Below the pieces are notes generated by a model that had not been told where the DNA came from, made no database searches, and saw nothing but the letters and a program-made list of their open reading frames with translations. Positions 10,227 through 21,360 of a DNA stretch of 64,000 nt are shown piece by piece. Origin of the DNA: Solanum dulcamara (Eukaryota; Streptophyta; Magnoliopsida; Solanales; Solanaceae). Where the stretch lies: contig NC_077242.1 in assembly GCF_947179165.1 (NCBI RefSeq), positions 48,183,097-48,247,096 on the forward strand, written 5' to 3'. A program made the translations under genes and the position numbers. The first letter of the stretch is position 1; each line of letters opens with the position of its first letter.

Positions 10227-10935
10227 GGGAAATTGATTTTGGCATAGATGTTCATCCTGATACTCAACCCATTTCTATTTCTCCTTACCATATGGCCCCG
10301 ACAAAACTTAAGAATTGAAAGTGAAATTGAAGGACTTATTGGATGAGGGTTTCATAAGGCCAACTATTTTACCATGGGGTGCTCCCATGTTATTTGTTAG
10401 GAAGAAGGGTGGGTAACTCTGAATGTGTATAGATTATAAATAATTGAATAAGGTCACCATAAAGAACAACTATCCAATTCCGAGGATAGATGATTTGTTT
10501 GATCAAATGCAAGGGGTATGTTATTACTCAATGATTGATCTCCTTTCTAATTATCATCAACTAAGGATAAGGGAGTGTGATCTTCCCAAGATGGTATTTA
10601 GAACAAGGTATGGTCATTTTGAATTCTTAGTCATGTCATTTGGATTGACTAATGCTCCCACTAACTTCAAGGATTTGACAAATCATATTTTCAAGCCGTA
10701 ACTAGAAATATTTATGGTGGTGTTTATTGATGATATTTTGATTTACTCTCAAAATAAGGAAGATTATATGGCTTACTTGAGGATAATGTTGCAAATATTG
10801 AAGAATAATCAACTATTTTTCAAGATTAGTAAATGTGAATTTTGGCTAAGGGTAGTTGCATTTCATGGCTATGTGGTGTTCGTTGATGGGAAATAGTTGA
10901 TCAAGGAAAATGAAAGTGGTAAAGAATTGGCCTAG
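10227..10935 (+). pseudogene. pol: Reverse transcriptase (A, unit 2)
   Basis: A copy of the domain in unit 1. 10444-10701 gives the same peptide as 5476-5733, followed by the same TAA, then MVVFIDDILIYS with an intact FIDD and ISKCEFWL at 10714-10896. It has one stop more than unit 1: FVDGK is followed by TAG where unit 1 has TGG. Upstream segments ([17 protein letters not shown]) carry the same stops in both units. Confidence 0.85.
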
Positions 10936-11488
10936 ACTATTATCTCCTTCTTATATTAGAAGCTTCTTGGGTTTAGCCGGATACTATAGAGGATTTGTTG
11001 AAGGTTTTTCATCTATTGCTATGCCTTTAACAAAGTTGACTCAATAGAAAGTAAAATTTCAATGGCCAGATGAATGTGAGAAAAGTTCCTAAACATTGAG
11101 GGATAGTCTTACCTGAGCTCCTATTTTGCTATTACCCAAAGTTTTGGAAGGGTTTGTTGTATATTCGGATGCCTCACGTGTTAGTTTGGGTTGTGTCTTG
11201 TTCCAACATGGCAAAATTATAGCATATGCCTCTAGACAACTCAAAGTGCATGAACGAAACTATCCAATCCACGATCTCAAACTTGTGGCAATTGTGTTTG
11301 CATTAAAAATTTGGCGTCATTATCTTTATGGGGTACAAGTTGATATGTTCACCAACAACAAAATCTTGTAATATGTGTTATGCCAAAGGGACTAGAACCT
11401 TAGGCAAAAGAGGTAGCTTGAACTTCTAAAGGACTATGATATAATGTGTTGAACCATCTGGGGACAACAAATGTTTTAGCCGATGCTC
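10936..11488 (+). pseudogene. pol: RT connection and RNase H (A, unit 2)
   Basis: SFLGLAGYYRGFVEGFSS is followed at 11126-11371 by [53 protein letters not shown] and [10 protein letters not shown]. The first Asp is intact (YSDAS). As in unit 1, the Glu position is Lys and the last Asp is Asn, so those two changes predate the duplication. Confidence 0.8.
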
Positions 11489-12640
11489 TTACTCAGTTTT
11501 CCATAAAGAGTGTCGATCATGTTGAGGGAGATAAGAAAGAATTGGTTAAGGATGTTCATAGATTGGCCTGTTTAGGTATCCATTTGGTTGATTCTAAGGA
11601 TGGGGATATTATTGTACATAATGGCTCAGAATCATTTCTTGTGGTGGACGTTAAGGAGAAATAAGACAATGATCCATTTATAGTTAAAATAAAGAAGTTA
11701 ATTGTCAAAAAAGCCATTGAGGCTCTCTCCCAAGGCGGAGATAGGGTACTACGTTATCAAGATCATTTGAATGTGCCTAATATTGATGGTTTAAGAGAGT
11801 TGATATTGAATGAGGCCTATAGTTCTCAGTATTCAATTCATTCGGGATCCATTAGGATGTATCGTGATGTGAGGGAAGTGTATTGGTGAAATGGCATGAA
11901 GAAGGACATAGCGGAGTTCACGGCTAATTGTCTAAATTATCAACAAGTGAAGGTTGAGCATCAAAAACTATGAGGTTTTGCCAAAGACATTGAGATTCCT
12001 ACTTGGAAGTGGGAAGATGTGAATATGGACTTTGTGATAGTTTTGCCTCGTACTAGAAGGCAAAATGATTCTATTTGTGTTGTAGTGGACCAAATGACTA
12101 AGTCAGCATATTTTCTACCAGTAAAGACCTTTTATAGTGCTAAAGACTATATTAAGTTGTATATTTATGAATTGGTAAAGCTCCATGGTATTCACTTGCC
12201 TATTACATCAGATCAAGGTACTCAATTCACTTCACATTTTTTGAAGTCATTTCAAAAGGGTCTTAGTACGAAAGTCATTTAAGTACTTTTTTTCATCCTC
12301 AAACTGATAGAAAAGCTTAAAGAACAATCCAATGTTTGGAAGATATGTTAAGGGAATGTGTCAAAGATTTTAAGGAAAGTTAGGATGAGCATTTTCCATT
12401 GATTGAGTTTGCCAACAATAATATCTATCACTTTAGCATCCAAATGGATTCTTTCTAAGCCTTATATGGAAGAAGATGTAGGTCTCCGGTGTGGTGGTTT
12501 GAAGTTGATCAGATGGAATTAAATGGTCCCGATTTGGTATTTGATTCATTGGAGAAAGTAAGGTTCATAAGAGAAAGATTGACGATGTCTCAAAGTCACA
12601 AAAGGTCATATTTGGACATAAGAAGAAGAGGACTTAAATT
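11489..12640 (+). pseudogene. pol: Integrase (A, unit 2)
   Basis: The linker KELVKDVHRLACLGI is followed by the zinc-binding region with SIHSGSIRMYRDVREVYW (about 11830-11890) and the core at 12019-12282: NMDFVIVLPRTRRQND, MTKSAYFLPVKTF and ITSDQGTQFTSHFLKSF. The third catalytic region (usual GQ.ERTIQ.LEDM) lies near 12305-12350 and reads with a stop before RTIQCLEDM, so the catalytic Glu is lost. ALYGRRCRSPVWWFEVDQ is at about 12460. Unlike unit 1, this copy runs through to the C-terminus. Confidence 0.8.
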
Positions 12641-13020
12641 TGATGTGGATGATTAGGTTTATTTGAAGGTTTTTCCAATGAAGGGTGTAATGCATTTTGG
12701 TAAGAAGGGGAAACTATCCAAGGTATGTATGACCTTATAAAATCTTGAAACTTATTAGAAAGGTGGCGTATGAGTTAGACTTGCCATAGAGTGGGCTATG
12801 GTTCATTCGGTCTTCCATGTATTGATGTTGAGGAAGTTTGTGGGTGATCCAAATTCTATTGTACCATTAGAAAGTCTGAATACTGAGGAGAACTTAACTT
12901 ATGAGGAGGTTCCAATGGAAATCCTAGACCGGCAAGTGAAGAGGCTAAAAAACAAAGAGGTTGCGTTCGTCAAGGTATTGTGGAGAAATCAATAAGTAGA
13001 GACTGCCACATGGGAAGCGG
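12641..13020 (+). pseudogene. pol: Integrase C-terminus / chromodomain-like tail (A)
   Basis: Reads VYLKVFPMKGVMHFGKKGKL, then at 12798-12995 MVHSVFHVLMLRKFVGDPNS, ENLTYEEVPMEILDRQVKRL, KEVAFVKVLWRNQ, a stop, then ATWEAEADMMKRYMYLFP. The last block resembles the tail of plant chromoviruses, which directs integration toward marked chromatin; that role is family knowledge, not tested here. No other gene lies before the 3' LTR at 13310. Confidence 0.75.
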
Positions 13021-13309
13021 AAGCGGACATGATGAAGCGTTATATGTATCTATTTCCACTATTCAGTACAAAGTTGTTCATGATCAGATCATCTAGACTC
13101 CTATGTATTCAGTTTCACCTATGTATTTTATATGCATGCATGTTCATGAAGTTTATTTTAAAGTCATGTTTTATGTTAAGTTGAGAATCTCATGGTTTAT
13201 GCATTTAAACGTGTCTTTTCATTCATGTTGGGTTGCTAGTATTCTTTCTATTTTCCTTCTATGCTAAGTTAATCTCACTCTAGGATGAATATCCCCAAGG
13301 CGGAGATAT
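13021..13309 (+). other. A 3' untranslated region and polypurine tract
   Basis: No coding signal. The stretch ends in CCCCAAGGCGGAGATAT immediately before the LTR start TGTAAGACC at 13310. A purine-rich run at this place is where plus-strand DNA synthesis starts in LTR elements. Element C has the equivalent CCAAGAGGGAGATAT before its 3' LTR at 34420. Confidence 0.55.
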
Positions 13310-14182
13310 TGTAAGACCGCAAAAGAGAATTCAAGAAAATTTTGACTACCTTAAGATATACGACTTGTAGTGTTTTCTACGACTCATAGAAACTTGTCTT
13401 AGGGATAGTGTAAGAGGTTGGAATTTAGCTAAGGCAAGAAGAGGGATGACGAGTCCTATGATGACTCGTAGTAACTATGATGACTCGTAGTAACTATGAT
13501 GACTCATAGGAATGAGTCGTTACTACAGATCTAAAAACTAGCAACTATCCAATCTCAGAACCCAATCTATAACTCAAAAAGGTGAGTAGTAGAGCGGGTA
13601 ATGACTCGTAAAGATGAGTTGCAGGAAAGCCTCAGAAACCCTAAAATCTCAGGGTTTTAAGGACCTGAAGGATGAGTCATTTCTACAATTCACAGAACAA
13701 CGTACGACTTATAGGGTGTAATTCATAGGTTCATCCGGCCAAGATTAATAAGGGGTAGTTTGGTCTTTTTTGTATATTTTATTAATGTATATAGACATTT
13801 TTAGGACTAGATTCATAATGTTAACTATCCTAAATAATCCTAAACATGTTATTTCCCCTTATTAACTCCCAAACATTATAAGACTTGTCTCTCAAGGCTC
13901 CTCTAAAAGGTCTTTTCTTTCATCAAGAAATATGCTAGGGTTTCTTCAAGATCAAGTTTCCTTTATCGATCTCACGGTCAAAACTCACCAAGGTATGTTG
14001 GAATTCATCCAAGGGTTCTTTCACCCATGGAGTCCCAAGATTCTCCTCAAAATTTCTTTATGAAATCTTATTCAAAAGGCCCTAATTTTAAGGTTTATGC
14101 ATTGGGTCTTCTTATTCATGGTATATTATATGATTATTAATTAAATTATGCATCTAATTGACATTACTTTCATGGGTTATGT
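13310..14182 (+). mobile_element. Element A 3' LTR, part 1
   Basis: Starts TGTAAGACCGC and matches the 5' LTR region 1320-2050. It is interrupted at 14182 by element E1 and resumes at 23240. The intact 5' copy around 2045-2065 (TTATGTATGGGTTTATATA) shows that the two halves were once contiguous. It contains several TGACTCR sites near 13470-13510. Confidence 0.85.
14178..14182. repeat. Target-site duplication of E1, left (TATGT)
   Basis: TATGT lies directly left of the E1 LTR and is repeated at 23235-23239 directly right of it. Five-base duplications are typical of gypsy integration. One base of ambiguity exists because the adjoining LTR end has decayed (AGCCACGAC instead of the usual TG start). 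Confidence 0.65.
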
Positions 14183-16481
14183 AGCCACGACCCAAGCCTA
14201 GGGCCTAGACGGGACATGGCGAATGAGAAATCCAAAAGTACTTCAAACAAGCCTCTTAGCATTCTTTTAGTCTTTCATAGGTAATGACAATAAATAAACA
14301 AGCAGAAATCATAATAGTAAATCTTCAACTTATATATGTCCAACAATACCTCTAACTTTTAGAATTAAAGGGGCTAAGACAAGTCCCTACCTCACCCTCA
14401 AATAGAATGAAATGACATAGTAAGTGTGTAAAGATCTCAACATATCATAAGCTAGAAAGATAAAAGAGTATTGTTCCTGGAACATGGGAACTCACCAAAA
14501 GCAGTCTTCAAACAAAAAATCAACTAGCCATGTAGAGGAGAATGAGGAGGAGGATTGATCCCTACAAGGTGATATCATGTAGGCAAAAAAGTATGTAATC
14601 ATGCATGAACATTGAGGAAACATTAAAACATTTATATAATATAAAACATAATATAATGCATGCATAATCAATCATTCATACAGATATCCTTTAAAATATT
14701 CATTTTGTTGGAAGAGGACCATAAGCAACATTTAAGACCATGCGAGCTATTACATGGAATCCAACATAACCCCCTACGTTGGCCGAGGAGACTACTTGCC
14801 GGTTAGAACTCCGTCAACTTCATTCACTACTTTAACTTTAACTTTAAGGGCTATTTGTGGATCTATTAGCCTAAGCCTACAAGAGCTCCCATGTTGGCAC
14901 ATAGTTAATGAGACAAAGGGTTTCTACTAGGATTTCCTTATCGAATCCCACCTCAATGACCCATTCGGTGCTAAGTCAATCCCACGAAATAGTTTAATAC
15001 TTCAACATAGTCACAGTATATAGCTTGAGAATTTAAAATATCATATTCGGTAGAATAGCTCATTAAAACCTTTGGTAATTCAAATATGCAAGAATTGTTC
15101 TTATTGCATAAAGAATCTATCATTCATATCATTTCATCATTCTTTCATTTCATAAGACTCCCTTTTGATCATAGATATTGCTTTCATAAAAATTAATTTG
15201 GAATCAAAGATTTCAAGTCAAACTTTATTGAAAATATAGTAAAACTAGGTGGGTTCAAATCACTTCAACTAGCAAACATGTATGTAAATGAATATGCATA
15301 AATACTTTGAAATCCATTAATTAAAAATCATGCTTTGAACAACCCACCATGAATTTCAAGAACCTTTAAAGAGATAAATAAAGAAATTTCTTACAAACCA
15401 TCAATTCATACATATGAAATCATGTCACATCAAACTAGACCAATAATCATTAGTTTAACCATTATTCATATTATTAAGTAAAAATAAAAATTACCTATAA
15501 GAAAATATTACTTGAAATCAAGAGATTTAATTGAAAGAGTTTTTGGACTACATGGGTGGAAGAACCCATGGATAAACATCCACATAACTTAGAGTAAAGC
15601 TGAAAGAAAATAAATATAATTTATTATATAATTAAAATACTTTAGGTATGAGAGTGGAAGAAATACTCTCATTGAATCCTTACATACCTGGAATTCGAAG
15701 CGTTCCTCAGAATCGGATGACTTAATGAACACTTTTGAATCCTAGCCTTTTTTCCCTCTTCGGAGCATTTTGTGTACTACCCAGAGTATATGACTCACCG
15801 GAATAGTATTTCTACACTACTAAGAACTAAAAATATATTTTGAGAATGAGTAAAGGAGTGTATAGAGATAAGAGTTGCTTGAGAAATCTTGATGAACAAA
15901 ATGATGAAATAAGGTGGGTATTTATAGGTGTGAAGGAGGGACCTAACAATAATTAAAATAATTATTAAAAAAAAACTAAAACTTTAATAAAAGATTGTGA
16001 TGTCATGGTTGATGTCAAGTGGAGGACTATTGATGTCAAATGGATCTAGATCTTTCCATGGTTGGTGAGATGAACCTTCTTTTAATAGAATATCCTTTTT
16101 TGGAGCTTCTTTTGAACAAGATAACTTCCTCATTAGAATTTAGTGTCTTCATATGAATTGTTTTTCTAAAAGTCTACTTTCATGTCTTTTAAGAATCAAC
16201 CAATTTAAAGCATCATATAGTGAGATATGAATTTTCTTCTACAAATACTCTATTTCATCACAGCAACATGTCTTGCAGCAATTAATTTATTTGACTTAGG
16301 TAACCTCTAAAAAATAAAATATGGTCCCACAAAAGTTTTGGGTAATGATCTTAAGGTTATTTAGAAATTTGAATCACCCAATTTGGACCATACTATTAAA
16401 AGTTATGCACATAATACAGAAGTTGTATCATTTTTATCGAGAATTAAAACATCATATACAACGTTTTTAGGGGGTGTTACA
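14183..16481 (-). mobile_element. E1 3' LTR
   Basis: On the minus strand it starts TGTAACACCCCCTAAAAA (16481 downward) and ends CTAGGCTTGGGTCGTGGCT at 14183. It is about 2.3 kb long and matches 21361-23234 over both ends. The 14183-14766 part equals the plus-strand fragments at 1-612. The left copy holds ~830 bp (15168-16000) absent from the right copy. No gene is seen inside. Confidence 0.85.
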
Positions 16482-16510
16482 TTATATCCCCTTGGGAAAT
16501 TTCGTCCTTG
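16482..16510 (-). other. E1 polypurine tract
   Basis: On the minus strand the bases just before the 3' LTR read CCCAAGGGGATATAA then TGTAACACC. The purine run in this place fits the plus-strand primer of a gypsy element. Confidence 0.55.
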
Positions 16511-16689
16511 AATGAGAAAATACTTAGATTAAGTAGAGTAGACTGTAAACCAACAACCCATCATTAATGCAATAGTGCAATTTAAAACATCTTTCGAAAT
16601 ATATTTCATAATTTTGAAAGCATATGACAAGAAAAGTTGAAATGCAAGGATTTCAAGTAATTGAGCAAGGACAACTTAATACTTTAGGT

Positions 16690-17100
16690 TTTGATAGAGG
16701 GGAAAAATGAGGGTATCGCTTAATCATAACCACTTCTGCTTCCCATGTAACACTTTTGATTTGTTGATTCCTCCAAAGGACTTTAACAGATGCAACTTCT
16801 TTGTTCCTCAATCTCTTAACTTACCAGTCCAAAATTTCAACCGGAACTTCTTCATAAGTTGAGTTTTCTTCAACATTCACTACTTTCAAAGGAACAATGG
16901 AACTAGGATCACCACACATTTTCTCAACATAGACATATGGAACACCGGATAAATCATAGTCATTTCTAATAGCAACTCCAACTTATATGCAACCTTGCCA
17001 ACATGTCTCAGCCTTACATACCTAAGGTTCAATTTCCCTTTCTTACCAAAACAAACCACACCTTTCATGGGTGAAACCTTCAAATACACCCAATCATCAA
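16690..17100 (-). pseudogene. pol: E1 integrase C-terminus and chromodomain-like tail
   Basis: 17089-16886 reads MYLKVSPMKGVVCFGKKGKL and HVGKVAYKLELLLEMTMIYP, then VFHMSMLRKC. Further down the frame gives STYEEVPVEILDW, a stop, VKRLRNKEVASVKVLWRNQQ and VTWEAEVVMIKRYPHFSP. This is the same tail as in A and C, diverged. The last readable codons lie about 200 bp before the LTR, the usual spacing. Confidence 0.75.
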
Positions 17101-18240
17101 CATTAAACTCAATATGCCTTCTTCTAGTATCAGAATAGGATTTTTTGACGACTTTGAGCCATCTTCAAATTTTCTCTAATGATCTTTACCTTCCCTAAAG
17201 CATCAAGTACTAAATCAGGGCCCAAGAAGGTCATCTCACCTACTTCAAACCAACAAACCGAGGATCTACGTCATCTCTTATACAAAGATTCAAACGACGC
17301 CATCTCAATACTAGAGTGGTAACTATTATTATAGGCAAACTCGATGAGCGGTAGATAATCCTCCCAATTTTATTTAAACTCCAACACACAAGCCCTAAAT
17401 ATATCCTCTAGTGTTTGAATCATTCTTTTGGCTTGCCCATCCATTTGAGAATGGAATGCGGTGCTCAATTTTACCTTATTACAGAGGCCCTTCTCAAAAT
17501 GATCTCCAAAAGTGAGAAGTGAATTGGGTACCACTATCTGAAATACTGGATAATGACACCCCATGCAACCGTACCAACTCCCGAATATACAACTTGGCAT
17601 AGTCTTCGGCATAATAGAAAGTCTTAACCTGTAGAAAATAAGCTGACTTACTCATTCTATCAACAATTACTCAAATCAAATCATGAAGTTTCCCGGTATA
17701 AGGAAAACCCACTACAAAATCCATATTCGCATCTTTACACTTCCAAGTAGGGATTTCAATATCTTGAGCTAGGCCACCTGACCTTTGATGTTCGGCCTTT
17801 ACTTGTTGGCAATTCAGATATTTGGATATGAACGTTGCTATGTCCTTCTTCATGCCACCTCACCAATAGAACTCTTTTAAGTCTCGGTGCATTTTTGTCA
17901 AACCGGGATGAATGGAGTATGTTAAATTAAGAATCTTCATCAAGATCAAACTCCTTACGCCATCAACATTCGTAACATATAGCCGACCTTGGTAGTATGG
18001 CACCCTATCTCCCCCTTGGAAAAAGAGCTCTATATTCTTTTCCTTCACCAACTTCTTTAACTCGAAAAATGTCGAGTCAAGATCTTGTTTTGATTTAAAA
18101 TCCACCACCAAAGAGAATTCAGACCTATTTTTAACAAACATACCACCATCATTAGTACCATAGAACTTCACCCCTAACCTAGCCAACCGGTTAACATCTT
18201 TTACCAACTCCTTCTTCCCTTTATCCATATGGGCCATACC
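17101..18240 (-). pseudogene. pol: E1 integrase zinc-binding and core domains
   Basis: 18237-17860 holds the linker (KELVKDVNRLARLGV) and the zinc-binding region (SIHPGLTKMHRDLKEFYW). 17853-17671 reads KKDIATFISKYLNCQQVKAE, HQRSGGLAQDIEIPTWK and NMDFVVGFPY (first Asp). The second Asp is in ISDSGTQFTSHFWRSF near 17530. The third region near 17440 reads GQAKRMIQTLEDIFRACV, so the catalytic Glu is Lys. The NCQQ shows one of the two terminal Cys. Stops and at least two frameshifts break the domain. Confidence 0.8.
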
Positions 18241-18329
18241 CCCATAGACATTCTTCTAAGTGTATCGGTAACCACATTAGCTTTACCCGGATAATAGTGT
18301 ACACTTATGTCATAGTCTTAAGGATTTCT

Positions 18330-18780
18330 AGCCACCTCATTTTCCTTAGATTAAGATCCTTTTGGGTGAACACATATTGAAGACTTTTATGATCGGTATA
18401 CACATTCACATACACCCCATAAGGTAATGCCTCCAAATCTTCAGAGCAAAAACAACATCCACCAATTGAAGGTCATGGGTAGGGTTGTTACTCTCATGCA
18501 CCTTTAATTGTTTAGAAACATAGGCTATGACCTTTCCCTTTTGCATTAAGACATAACCTACACCAATCTTTGAAGTATCATTATAAACTACAAACCCTTC
18601 TAATCCTTCTAGAAGAGTCAAAATAGGAGCAGAGGTAAGTTGATCTGTCAAGGTCTAGAAACTCTTCTCATATTCATCTGTCTATATAAATTTGGCTTTC
18701 TTTTGGGTCAATTTCATCATAGGAGATGAGATGGAAGAAAAACCCTTCGATGAGCCTTCTATAGTACCCGGCTAGACAAT
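18330..18780 (-). pseudogene. pol: E1 RNase H
   Basis: 18651-18406 reads [60 protein letters not shown] and [15 protein letters not shown]. The first catalytic Asp is Asn-Asp (YNDTS) and kept; the Glu is Gln. Upstream of it the RT connection is frameshifted near 18770. Confidence 0.75.
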
Positions 18781-19620
18781 GGTCTAGGCAAATTCTTAAC
18801 TGCCTCCATTTTCATAGGATCAACCTTGATCCCATCACTGGACACTATATGACCAATAAATGCAACCTCCTTCAACCAAAATTCACACTTACTAAATTTT
18901 GTAAGAAATTGCCTATCCCTCAATGTTTGAAGCACAACACTCAAGTTATTTTTATGTTCTTCCTAACCTCAAGAGTAAATCAAAATATCATTAATGAAGA
19001 CCATCACAAAAGTATCAAGGTAAGGTTTGAACACCCTATTCATCAAGTCCATGTATATCGTTGACGCATTCGTTAACCTATAACTCATTACCACAAACTC
19101 GAAGTGATCATGCCTTATTCGGAAAGCCTTTTTGGGAATGTCACACACCCTCACTCATAGTTGGTGATAGCCGGATTGAAGGTCAATCTTAGAGAAGTGA
19201 CTTTCCCCTTGCAATTGATCAAACAAGTCATCTATTATAGAGAGTGCGTACTTATTTTTAATGGCCATCTTATTTAATTATCGATAGTCTATGCACATAC
19301 GAAGTGGCCCATCCTTCTTTCTCACAAATAACATGGGAGAACCCCATGGCAAAATACTTGGTCTTATGAACCCTTTTCTAACAAGTCCTTTAATTATTAC
19401 TTTAACTTTTTCAATTCTTTCGAGGCTATCTGGTGAGGAAAAATAGAGATAGGTTGGGTATCGGGGAGGATATTGATACCAAAATCAACTTTCCTTTTGG
19501 TAGGGATATTGGGAAGGTCATCGGGAAAGACATTAGGGAACTCATTAACTATGAGAACCGACTCAAGAGTACGACTTTTGGAGTCTACATCCCTAACCCT
19601 CACAATATGGTAAATACAAC
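18781..19620 (-). pseudogene. pol: E1 reverse transcriptase
   Basis: 19603-19397 has the domain start ([38 protein letters not shown]). Next come [16 protein letters not shown] and LRMCIDYR near 19330, [19 protein letters not shown], and 19154-18969 with [20 protein letters not shown] and [12 protein letters not shown]. 18944-18759 adds [20 protein letters not shown]. The usual FIDD reads FIND, so the first catalytic Asp of the pair is lost. The stops at the end of IYS and after LRMCIDYR break it further. Confidence 0.85.
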
Positions 19621-19699
19621 CTTTAGAAATTATTTTTTAGGCCTTAAGATAAGAAATGAACTTACCCTTCACCACCGAATCACGACCCTCCCATTCAAT

Positions 19700-20290
19700 A
19701 ACGGACTCATTTGGAAATTAGAACTTGACTTGATGAGTCCTATAATCTATGAAAGAATAATATGCATGTAACCAATCCATCCCAAGAATCACATTAAAAT
19801 ATACCATGTCAAGCTCAATGAGATCACAAGGAACTTTATGCAAAATAGATACGGGACAACCCCTATAGACCTTTCTAGCAATAACCAACTCACCAATAGG
19901 GTAGCCACCAAATAGGGCTCTAATAATATTTCGAGTGATACATCAAACCTATTATAAAGGAATGGAGTAAAAAATGATAAATTTTCACCCATATCTAATA
20001 GTGTATACACATCAAAAGCAAATACCTTTAACATACCAATAATGACATTGGGTGCGTCCTCAACCTCTTATCTCCTATGCAAGGCGTAAAAGCAGTTGGT
20101 TTGTTTGACACCTCCTTAGGCTTGTTGACCATGAATAATTTATCCTTAAGGACTACCACCACTACCTCTATAATCCCTAGCATGGTGGCCCAGCTTTCCA
20201 CACTTAAAGCATGCATTGGAGCAGGCAAAGCATTCCCCTTTGTGAGTCCTTCCACATTTCTTGCAAGAGGGGAAAGTTTGAGCACCAACA
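19700..20290 (-). pseudogene. E1 zinc knuckle and protease
   Basis: On the minus strand a CFKCGKLGHHARD knuckle (about 20220-20180) is followed by FYALHRR and, at 20034-19789, MLKVFAFDVYTLLDMGENLSFF. The retropepsin D-(S/T)-G reads D-M-G. A frameshift separates knuckle and protease from the flanking gag frame. LVISLSLTWYIL is the frameshifted remnant of the stretch before the GMDWL motif. Confidence 0.7.
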
Positions 20291-20299
20291 TTCTCTCTT

Positions 20300-21188
20300 A
20301 GAACTATTGGGTTAGAACCCTTGTCCTTGTTAAAATTTGGAGGAGGAGTATTAGTGAAAGTTTATCCCATAATTGTTGCCCACTTTGGCTTTTTCCATTG
20401 TTACCATAACTGGACCTTTGAGGGTTAAACCCTCCACCATCCACCATCCACTCTAGCCTTTTTGAACCCCCTTAATCTCTCTCTCAGCTTCTCTTCTTCA
20501 ATTTGTTCTACGTAAGTTATTAAGCGAGAGATGTGCATCTCCTTGACCAACATGGCCATTTTGCACTCCTTGAACACCAATATTGAGACATCGAAAATAA
20601 ACTTGCTCATCCTAGCTATTAGGTTGGAGACCATGTAGGGAGCATACTTTGATAACTTAGTGAATTTGAGAGCATACTCCTTTGAGTGAGGTTGATTAAC
20701 TCTTGGATTTTGGCCTCCCTTAGCTCCAATGGGAAGAAGCGGTCTAGAAAGGCACCTTTGAACTCTTTCCATCCTATCGGCCTCATTTTTTCATCCCTCT
20801 CACCAACCCATTATTCATACCACACTCGAGCCACACCTTTGAGTTGATAGGCCACTAGCTCAACCATCTTATTTGATGGAAAACCCATGATAGCCACAAT
20901 CTGGTACACTTCATCAATGGAATCCATAAGTTCCTTATCTAGTTTAGAACCATCGAACCCGAGCAGATTCATCCTTTGGAAATCCCAAATCCTAGAGGCC
21001 AGATTTTGCATTTGGGGAGGCAGAACACCATGATGCCCTTAGTTTTCTATGACTTGAGTCAACAACATAATGATATTGCAAAACTCTCCATGTGTTAAAC
21101 CTTTCTCATAATATGGGGCCTTGGGAACCAGAGGAGCTTGGTCCTCATCCTCAAACCTTGCTCTTTGAAGTCTTCTTTCAAGAGTCAT
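20300..21188 (-). pseudogene. gag: E1 Gag capsid region
   Basis: A start is possible at ATG 21188-21186 (MTLERRLQRARFEDEDQAPL), following CTCTAGATA. The frame continues with a stop near 21040 and then 21011-20811: LASRIWDFQRMNLLGFDGSK, VYQIVAIMGFPSNKMVELVA, YQLKGVARVWYE. After a stop it reads GWKEFKGAFLDRFFPLELRE, then, frameshifted, 20772-20425 (EYALKFTKLSKYAPYMVSNL, ARMSKFIFDVSILVFKECKM, EMHISRLITYVEQIEEEKLR). This is a standard plant gypsy capsid. Confidence 0.8.
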
Positions 21189-21360
21189 TATCTAGAGAAC
21201 ACAAAATGGGTCGTTAATTAAAGAAAAGCTTAGAACACTCTAAGGCACGACGTAAATTTGAAAGAAGTAAAAACTTTCCTAAATGTCCGATATTCTCATA
21301 TTCATATTTATGGTGCGCTTCATAACCATGAACAAGATCCTATTTGATATGGTGTATAAA
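21189..21360 (-). other. E1 5' leader with deleted primer-binding site
   Basis: Non-coding leader between LTR and gag. The LTR breaks off at CTTTCAGGTTC (minus strand) where the copies at 1-612 and 14183 continue to the terminal GTCGTGACA. No match to TGGTATCAGAGC follows. A deletion has therefore removed about 50 bp of LTR and the primer site. Confidence 0.6.

Larger units (their letters stand above)
7257..12230 (+). repeat. Element A internal tandem duplication, unit 2
   Basis: Second copy of the 4,047-bp unit, enlarged to about 4,970 bp by one additional ~921-bp zinc-knuckle/protease module. The join at about 7257 reads CTCAATTCCATCATT. The integrase side elsewhere continues CTCAATTCACTTC (12221 on) and the gag side elsewhere is preceded by ATGCATTCC, so the join falls within a short shared ATTC, typical of microhomology-mediated joining. 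Confidence 0.8.
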
